Positions 58,664 through 64,000 of a DNA stretch of 64,000 bases are shown here, one piece after another. The number at the start of each line of letters is the position of its first letter. Position 1 is the first letter of the stretch. A program made the translations under genes and the position numbers. The notes under the pieces were generated by a model. That model had not been told where the DNA came from. It searched no databases and was given only the letters and a program-made list of their open reading frames with translations. Origin of the DNA: Nocardioides sp. URHA0032 (GTDB lineage: Bacteria > Actinomycetota > Actinomycetes > Propionibacteriales > Nocardioidaceae); NCBI RefSeq assembly GCF_000620645.1, contig NZ_JIAV01000018.1, positions 248,001-312,000 of the forward strand. Direction: 5' to 3'.

Positions 58664-59853
58664 GCGTCACGTCCGGCGGTGACCGCGGTGCCGCCGGCGC
58701 CGGTCGCGCCGCGGGTGAACTTCGGGTGGATCAGCCCAATGCAGCTGTACGCGAGATCCTCGACCTCGACGATCTTTACGCCGCGCTGCTCGGCGAGCAT
58801 CCGCACATGTGCGAGCTCGGCCGCCGCGTCCCGACGGACCAGGATCCGCCACGGCACCCGCCGCAGCAGGACCCGGGTGGTCTCCCCGACGCCGGGCTTG
58901 ACGAGGTTGACGTCTCCGAGGCCGTACTCCTCACTGACCTGCTCTACCGCGGCCCAACCGGCCCACGTCGGGGTGTGGTCGGCGGCGAAGTGGTCGCTAA
59001 GGTCGGCGTCGACCTGATCGACCACCTGCTCGAAGCGGGCGACGACCGCGTCGATGAAGTCGTGCGACACGTCCGTGGCTGCGAGGTCGGCGTAAAACTT
59101 CGCACCGTGGAAGTCGCCCTCCCTGATGTAGGCGTCGTTGAGAACGGTGCGGGAGACCAGACCCGAGACCGTCGCGTTCAGGCACGCCGATGGGATCAGG
59201 TAGTCGTCGCGAGTGCCGTAGATCTCGCAGCATCCTCCCGTGTCGGCCAGGACCGCCATCTCGCCGACGAACGCGGTGCTGAGCGCGGCGTTCGCCTCAG
59301 CTACCGACGCGGCGAGCTCGAGCGTGATCGCGCCCTTGCCGGTCCAACCGTCGACGAACATGACTGACGCCGGGTCGTGGTGGGCGGCTAGGTAGCGCAG
59401 CGCGACGTGGTCGATGCCGCGGCCGCGAACGATCGAGACCGCGTAGTGCGGAAGGTCCAGCCCGTGGCGGAACTGGGCCCAGCGGCGCATGGTCACGCCG
59501 ACCGGGGTGCCGGCACGTGCCAGTGACACCAGGACCGCGTTCTCGCCGCGAAGCTTGAGGACCTGTTCAGTCACCAGGCCGACCGCGTACGCGACCCGCT
59601 CGGCAGACGCCCTGAGCGCCTCGGTGAACAGCGCCCGATAGGCCGCGTTCGGCTGGAACTCCACCGGCAGCGACTCGGCGTAATGCGCTCCGCCGACCTG
59701 GATGGCCTCCTCGCGCTCCTCGGTGGGCGCTTCGAGCTCGAGGGTCGAGAGGTCCTTCAGGAGCCAGGCGACGTCCTCGGCTGCGTAGGAGCCGAAGTCC
59801 GGCCCCGTCAGCGGGGTCGGCAGGTTCGGCGCGGAAGCATCGGTCGAGGCCAC
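58660..59853 (-). CDS. StiP-family protein (PELOTA/PRTase-linked, Ter-associated)
   Basis: Protein of 397 aa. Recognisable stretches are SYAAEDVAWLLKDLS, NAVLVSLARAGTPVGVTMRR, DDYLIPSACLNATVSGLVSR and GDVNLVKPGVGETTRVLLRR near the C-terminus. The family is labelled cysteine protease StiP in databases but has also been viewed as a phosphoribosyltransferase-fold plus PELOTA RNA-binding pair in Ter clusters. The exact reaction is unproven. Its start at 59853 lies 46 bp inside the PRTase gene; its stop overlaps the HAD start. Confidence 0.85.
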   Translation of the reverse strand: MASTDASAPNLPTPLTGPDFGSYAAEDVAWLLKDLSTLELEAPTEEREEAIQVGGAHYAESLPVEFQPNAAYRALFTEALRASAERVAYAVGLVTEQVLKLRGENAVLVSLARAGTPVGVTMRRWAQFRHGLDLPHYAVSIVRGRGIDHVALRYLAAHHDPASVMFVDGWTGKGAITLELAASVAEANAALSTAFVGEMAVLADTGGCCEIYGTRDDYLIPSACLNATVSGLVSRTVLNDAYIREGDFHGAKFYADLAATDVSHDFIDAVVARFEQVVDQVDADLSDHFAADHTPTWAGWAAVEQVSEEYGLGDVNLVKPGVGETTRVLLRRVPWRILVRRDAAAELAHVRMLAEQRGVKIVEVEDLAYSCIGLIHPKFTRGATGAGGTAVTAGRDA

Positions 59854-61337
59854 AACGAATCTTCTCCAGTGGTGGTGTCAGCAGTCAGGGTAGAGATGGT
59901 TGGGCGGTAGTCCGGGATCACGACGAGCACGACTCGGTCGCCCGCTTCCGCGAGCTTTGCCAGGAGCCCGGCCGGAGCGTGCAGCTCTGGCGTGTCGGCG
60001 GCGGCGTCGATGACCAGGACCACGGTGCCGAACTTCTCGATGGAGGTAGTCGCTGGAGCCACGTTGTAGGCGTACCTGTCGCCGGGACCGTCGGCCGGGT
60101 CGTCGTGTGCGGGGAACACTATCCGGGACCGGATCGCGTACCCGTCGTCGGCGACCGCCAAAATCGGGGACCGGGTGGTCGTGGAGTACGTGATCTGCTC
60201 GTGCGGCAGCAGCGTGGACAAGGCCTGCGCGAGCCGGAGAGGCGCGTACATGAGCTCCTCGAAACCGAGTACGTGCACCGGGCCTTGTTCGATTCCGGTG
60301 GACGTCGTCGCGGCGACCTCGGCGAGGTAGTGCTCCAGCGCTCTCCTGTCGGTAGGGGTGAACCCGTGCCGTCCCCCGTCGCGCACCCCCGCGGCGGACG
60401 GCAGCGCGACCGTGGTGACGCCATCGTGCGCGGACGGCTCCGCACCAGTCCTGCTGTCTTGCAGCGCCTCGGTCGTTGCGACGAGCTCCTGTCCGGCTGC
60501 CAGGACGCCCTCGGGCAGGTCGACCCGGCCGGCGGCTAGGGCGACCACGTCGATGCGAGCACCGAGGTCGGCGGCCGTCTGCTCTATCCGGGACTGGTCG
60601 GCGCCCGAGCGCAGGTCGACAAGCGCTGCGATCACGTAGTGCGTGCGCGGGTCGAGCGCGTGGAGCTCGGCGATCGTGTTCAACGCGGTCGTCCCGGTGG
60701 AGAGCTCGTCGTCGACCAGAACCAGCGGCCCGATCCCGGCCAGCAGCGTCGGATCCTCGGGCAGCAGCAGGTGGCTGGTGGCGTGTGAGTGCTCCTCCTC
60801 GAAGCCGCCGATCGAGGTGACTCCGGCGACCGGGCGGCGAGTGGAGTGCAAGGTCGGCGCGTCCAGCGCGTCTGCCACGACGTGTCCGAGCGCGGTCGCG
60901 GTCTCGGCGTAGCCAAGCACGACCACGCCCTCCGGCAGCGGTAGAGTCTCGCGGAGCCTGCGCCCGTGGTCGGCGAGCATGGCCGCGGCCCCGGAGGCGC
61001 CCGCGAGCGCACGCCGGAGCAGATTTCCGCCGGCACGGTCGCGCGGGTGCGCGGCGTCAGCGTGTCCGGTCAGCGCCCGGGCGACCAGGCCGCCGAGCAG
61101 AAGACCAGCGCCGTAGACGAGATTCGGGTCGGTGGGAACGTGCTTGCCGAGCACGGTCGAGACCAGAAGGTGCGCACGGCGCGGGTTGCGACGCACGGCC
61201 AGGCCGACGAGCTCGTCGAGCTGGACACCCAGTGGCGCGTCGGTGGTCCGGATGCCGAGGCCCAGCCTGTCGGCAACCCAAGTCCCAGCCCAGTGGTTGG
61301 CCGATCCGGGGCGGGGAATGTCGTCCTTGACATTCAC
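59808..61337 (-). CDS. Phosphoribosyltransferase with C-terminal TRSP domain, Ter-associated
   Basis: Protein of 509 aa. The PRPP-binding loop is LVLVDDELSTGTTALNT (type I PRTase, acidic pair then STGTT) near residues 210-226, preceded by VVVLGYAETATALGHVVADA. A C-terminal TRSP module (EELMYAPLRLAQAL, ITYSTTTRSPILAVADDGYA, IRSRIVFPAHDDP) follows. It would transfer a ribose-5-phosphate to an unknown base, the core reaction of the Ter metabolite pathway. Head gene of PRTase-StiP-HAD, with large overlaps showing tight coupling. Confidence 0.9.
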   Translation of the reverse strand: MNVKDDIPRPGSANHWAGTWVADRLGLGIRTTDAPLGVQLDELVGLAVRRNPRRAHLLVSTVLGKHVPTDPNLVYGAGLLLGGLVARALTGHADAAHPRDRAGGNLLRRALAGASGAAAMLADHGRRLRETLPLPEGVVVLGYAETATALGHVVADALDAPTLHSTRRPVAGVTSIGGFEEEHSHATSHLLLPEDPTLLAGIGPLVLVDDELSTGTTALNTIAELHALDPRTHYVIAALVDLRSGADQSRIEQTAADLGARIDVVALAAGRVDLPEGVLAAGQELVATTEALQDSRTGAEPSAHDGVTTVALPSAAGVRDGGRHGFTPTDRRALEHYLAEVAATTSTGIEQGPVHVLGFEELMYAPLRLAQALSTLLPHEQITYSTTTRSPILAVADDGYAIRSRIVFPAHDDPADGPGDRYAYNVAPATTSIEKFGTVVLVIDAAADTPELHAPAGLLAKLAEAGDRVVLVVIPDYRPTISTLTADTTTGEDSLWPRPMLPRRTCRPR

Positions 61338-61390
61338 GCGGACACCTCACGTCTCTTGAGCCGGTTCGAAAGTTGGGCTGCGCCCGAGGG

Positions 61391-62059
61391 TCAGCGCTCG
61401 TAGATGGTCTCGATGACGTCGGCACCTTGGCGACGCTGAACCTGGAGAACGTGGTCCTCGATGTGGTCGACGCCGCCGATCACGCAGAGTTCCACCACGT
61501 TGTCGACCAGCCGCTTGCGGCGTTCAGCGAAGGGAAAGTCGGAGATCCGCATGAAAGATTCAACGCCGCGGGGTGGCGAGCTGGGGAAGATGGTCGCTCC
61601 GGTGTTCATCCCGGTCAGGCGGATGCGGTCGTAGTAGGTCTGTACGATGCTCGCGGTCTCGAGCACGAGGACGTCGTGACGCTGGCGCCGGTACGCGTTG
61701 GCGCCGAGCAGCCGATCCAGCCGATCCAGCCGATCGGGGTGGGTCCACATGAACACTCGGCTGTTGAGCAGGTCGAGGAACTGCTCAACAGTCACGTCGG
61801 TGAGCTTGGGTGCCAGGTTGTGGAGAAACAGCGGCTTCTGGTCGCGAATGGTTACGGTGCCGACCACCGCGTGCTCGAGGTCGAAGGACCGCGTCCGACG
61901 CTGCCCGAGGATGGCCTCGCGGGTTGCGGGGTCCGGTTGGCACGCGTCGACGATCTGCTCGGTGGTACGCAGGCCGATCTGCTGGATCCGTGGCCACGAG
62001 TTGTACTCCGCCATGTGGTGGAGGACGGGGTAGTGGTGGATCAGTTCGTCCGGGGTCAT
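61391..62059 (-). CDS. DUF7002-type protein
   Basis: Protein of 222 aa with the pattern LHHMAEYNSWPRIQQIGLRT, FLDLLNSRVFMWTHPDRLDR, YYDRIRLTGMNTGATIF and VVELCVIGGVDHIEDHV. The first stretch is reminiscent of the start of ADP-ribosyltransferase-like (ART/DarT-fold) proteins, which begin with H and Y/W-type nicotinamide-pocket residues, but that link is inference. It lies 53 bp upstream of the PRTase gene and 48 bp downstream of the adenylosuccinate synthetase. Confidence 0.72.
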   Translation of the reverse strand: MTPDELIHHYPVLHHMAEYNSWPRIQQIGLRTTEQIVDACQPDPATREAILGQRRTRSFDLEHAVVGTVTIRDQKPLFLHNLAPKLTDVTVEQFLDLLNSRVFMWTHPDRLDRLDRLLGANAYRRQRHDVLVLETASIVQTYYDRIRLTGMNTGATIFPSSPPRGVESFMRISDFPFAERRKRLVDNVVELCVIGGVDHIEDHVLQVQRRQGADVIETIYER

Positions 62060-62107
62060 GGACCTTCTCGCCAGCAGGTGGTGGTGGAGGTGTCAGCGTA
62101 GGGGCTG

Positions 62108-62875
62108 CTACCAACGTCGGCGGTCGATGACCACACGGATGTCGAACCGCGTACTGATGAGACTGACCGGGACGCCCGAGACTTGTTCGACCTCTTCGAT
62201 GAAGCGGATAGTGTCGTCGGTCAACTGGTCGTAGTGCTGCGCTTTCTGGTTGTCGACGGTGAGGTAGTCGGCGAACGTCAGGGCGATGTCGGCGGCGCCG
62301 TTCAGCTCGACGCTGCGGCGCAGCAGGTCCCGGTCGAACTCGGCGATGCGTCGTAGCCGCCTGCTCACCGAGCTGGTCTCAGTTTTCGTGATTTCTTCGA
62401 GCCCGACGCCGGAGCGCTGGGAGAGCTCCTCGAAGGTGATCTCCTGCGACATCGGTCCCGACGTGCCGCCTTCGTCGTCGGGGTCCTTGACCCTGATCGG
62501 GTAAGTGCGCGTCACGAGGATGGCGCCACGCAGGCGGCGCGGACCGATGCCAGCCTCGGCGAGCGTGCCGCTCGTGGTGGTATCTCGGCTGGTCACGTGC
62601 GGGTACTCGCCGTGAAACATGCTGAGGGCCGTGCCTTGGGTTCCTTCGAGAAGGATGCGGTGTCCGCGTCGGTAGGCCTCGTCGAGAATCTCGCGCGCGG
62701 GTCGGACGTATGCGGCCAGTTCGGGAACGTCCTCTGCGAGGCGGACCGGGATGGACAGTTCTCCGCTGCGTCCGAGGATGCGCCGGCTCGCGGCGTGGCC
62801 GCCACCCTTTCCGGTGGAGGCGATGGTCCTCATCGGCGCCTGCTCCGCCTCCAGGTCGCCTGGTTCGATGATCAT
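62108..62875 (-). CDS. 5'-truncated adenylosuccinate synthetase-like protein
   Basis: The 255-residue frame holds only the C-terminal two-thirds of an adenylosuccinate synthetase (IMP + Asp + GTP to adenylosuccinate). Present are STGKGGGHAASRRI, LLEGTQGTALSMFHGEYPHV, TSRDTTTSG and RTYPIRVK. Missing are the N-terminal P-loop (GDEGKGK) and the catalytic Asp/His. Homology extends in frame upstream to about 62913 (CGIDADRLSIDPQAM) with no start codon, so the gene is 5'-cut; ATG 62875 is simply the first available start. Probably non-functional, unless reused as a partial domain. Confidence 0.75.
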   Translation of the reverse strand: MIIEPGDLEAEQAPMRTIASTGKGGGHAASRRILGRSGELSIPVRLAEDVPELAAYVRPAREILDEAYRRGHRILLEGTQGTALSMFHGEYPHVTSRDTTTSGTLAEAGIGPRRLRGAILVTRTYPIRVKDPDDEGGTSGPMSQEITFEELSQRSGVGLEEITKTETSSVSRRLRRIAEFDRDLLRRSVELNGAADIALTFADYLTVDNQKAQHYDQLTDDTIRFIEEVEQVSGVPVSLISTRFDIRVVIDRRRW

Positions 62876-62928
62876 GGCTTGCGGGTCGATAGACAGCCGG
62901 TCCGCGTCGATTCCGCAGTCGGGCGCAG

Positions 62929-64000
62929 GCTCCGACGTATCGGCGAATCCTCGAGCACCTGACGCCGCGTGAGCTGCTCGGTCTCACCGCCACCCCCGAA
63001 CGCGCCGACGGCGTCGACGTCCGCGCCGAGTTCTTCGACGGACGCACCGCCACCGAACTGCGGTTGTGGGACGCGCTCGGCAAGGACCTGCTCTGCCCCT
63101 TCCACTACTTCGCGGTCGCCGACGGCACCGACCTGCGCCGGATCAGCTGGAGCCGCGGTCGCTACGACGAGGGAGAGCTGTCGCACGTCTATACCGGCAA
63201 CCGCGCACGGGCCACGATCGTCTTGCGACAGCTGCGCGAGAAGGTCATCGACCCCGGCGCGATGCGGGCCCTCGGCTTTTGCGTCAGCGTCGCCCACGCC
63301 CGGTTCATGGCCGAGACCTTTGTGGCCGCCGGCATCCCCGCGCTCGCGGTCAGCGGCGACACTCCGGCGATGGACCGGCAACGGGCACTGGAAGACCTCA
63401 AGTCCCGACGCGTCAACATCCTGTTCGCCGCCGACCTATTCAACGAGGGTCTCGATCTGCCCGACGTCGACACCGTGCTCTTCCTGCGGCCGACCGAGAG
63501 CGCGACGGTGTTCCTCCAGCAGCTCGGTCGCGGGCTGCGGCGTACTCCCGACAAGGCGGTGCTGACCGTCCTCGACTTCGTCGGTCACCACCGTCAGGAG
63601 TTCCGATTCGACAAGAAGCTGCGCGCGCTGACAGGGGAAACCCGGCGCGGACTCGAGCGCGAGATCGAACGCGGCTTCCCTTTCCTGCCATCGGGCTGCC
63701 AGATCGTGATGGACCGACAGGCACAGGCATTGATCCTCCAGAACCTCCGCACCCAGGTGGCGAACAGCTGGAAGGCGATGGCCGCGGAGCTACGCTCCTA
63801 CGGCGACCTCGACCTGCCAACCTTCGTACGCGAGTCGGGCACCGAGCTGCCCGACATCTTGCGGCGCGGCCAGAAGTCCTGGACCCAGCTCCGCCGCGAC
63901 GCCGGCCTCCCGACGCCCGACGGCACACCCCGCGAAGCCGAGCTGCTCAAGCGGATCCGCGCCTTTGCCCACGTTGACGACGAAGGCCGCGCGTCCGGCT
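62929..64000 (+). pseudogene. 5'-truncated SF2 helicase (DUF3427-type), continues past window
   Basis: An open frame of 357 codons starts with APTYRRILEHLTPRELLGLT (motif III TATPERADG follows) and runs to the window end. Later motifs are present: LAVSGDTPAMDRQRALEDLK, VNILFAADLFNEGLDLPDVD (V) and FLQQLGRGLRRTPDKAVLTV (VI, QxxGRxxR). The upstream helicase motifs I and II and the N-terminal PLD-like region of this family are absent. The frame is open leftward only to 62893 with no start codon. Hence a 5'-deleted gene. Confidence 0.8.

Noticed and set aside
63066-63977. Plus-strand 303-codon frame at the right end
   Set aside because: It overlaps the helicase frame, which carries motifs III, V and VI; this one is Arg/Pro-rich without motifs.

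Overview
The window is very high-GC DNA with GTG starts, many 1-4 bp gene overlaps, glnE/glnA2, a glutamine-dependent NadE and a bacterial type A RNase P RNA. This points to an actinobacterium, most likely Nocardioides or a close relative in the Nocardioidaceae. The placement rests on gene content, gene order and style; no 16S gene is present.

Left part (1 to about 24.2 kb) is ordinary chromosome. It opens with a SipW-like signal peptidase and its TasA/camelysin-like substrate. Then come a beta-eliminating lyase coupled to a PEP-mutase-family protein, and a nitrogen block (glnE, a class I glutamine amidotransferase, a membrane protein, glnA2). Next are a secreted protein, nadE, a methyltransferase, a VOC protein, panB, an ABC exporter with its own LiaS/NarL-type two-component system, a PQQ-type sugar dehydrogenase and a secreted endonuclease/phosphatase-fold protein. 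Small genes, a DUF222-HNH gene coupled to a second PEP-mutase-family protein, rnpB and a NERD protein close this part.

Middle (24.4-27 kb) is a decayed mobile-element scar. It holds an endolysin pseudogene with one nonsense codon and several frameshifts, a small superinfection-immunity-like membrane protein, a DUF4839-type membrane protein, a second broken gene and a cluster of GGGTTC hexamers.

Right part (27-62.9 kb) is a roughly 36-kb tellurium-resistance-type (Ter) island. It has three functional blocks. (a) Eight TerD-domain genes, TelA and TerC (DUF475). (b) A metabolite-synthesis set: CitE/HpcH-like aldolase, phosphoribosyltransferase with TRSP domain, StiP-type protein, HAD phosphatase, a DUF7002 protein and a 5'-truncated adenylosuccinate synthetase. 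(c) A ten-gene, 17-kb tightly overlapping leftward operon (53837 to 36433) encoding a tubulin-like GTPase, a secreted/transmembrane vWA protein, membrane proteins, an FN3-like repeat protein, a GAP1-family protein, a vWA-like protein, a zinc-ribbon double-GTPase-type protein and a terminal TerD. Block (c) is the most interesting content: it looks like a membrane-anchored, nucleotide-switched apparatus wired to the Ter stress response.

The island ends abruptly near 62.88-62.93 kb. There two divergent genes, adenylosuccinate synthetase and a DUF3427-type helicase, have both lost their 5' halves, which marks a deletion or recombination junction.
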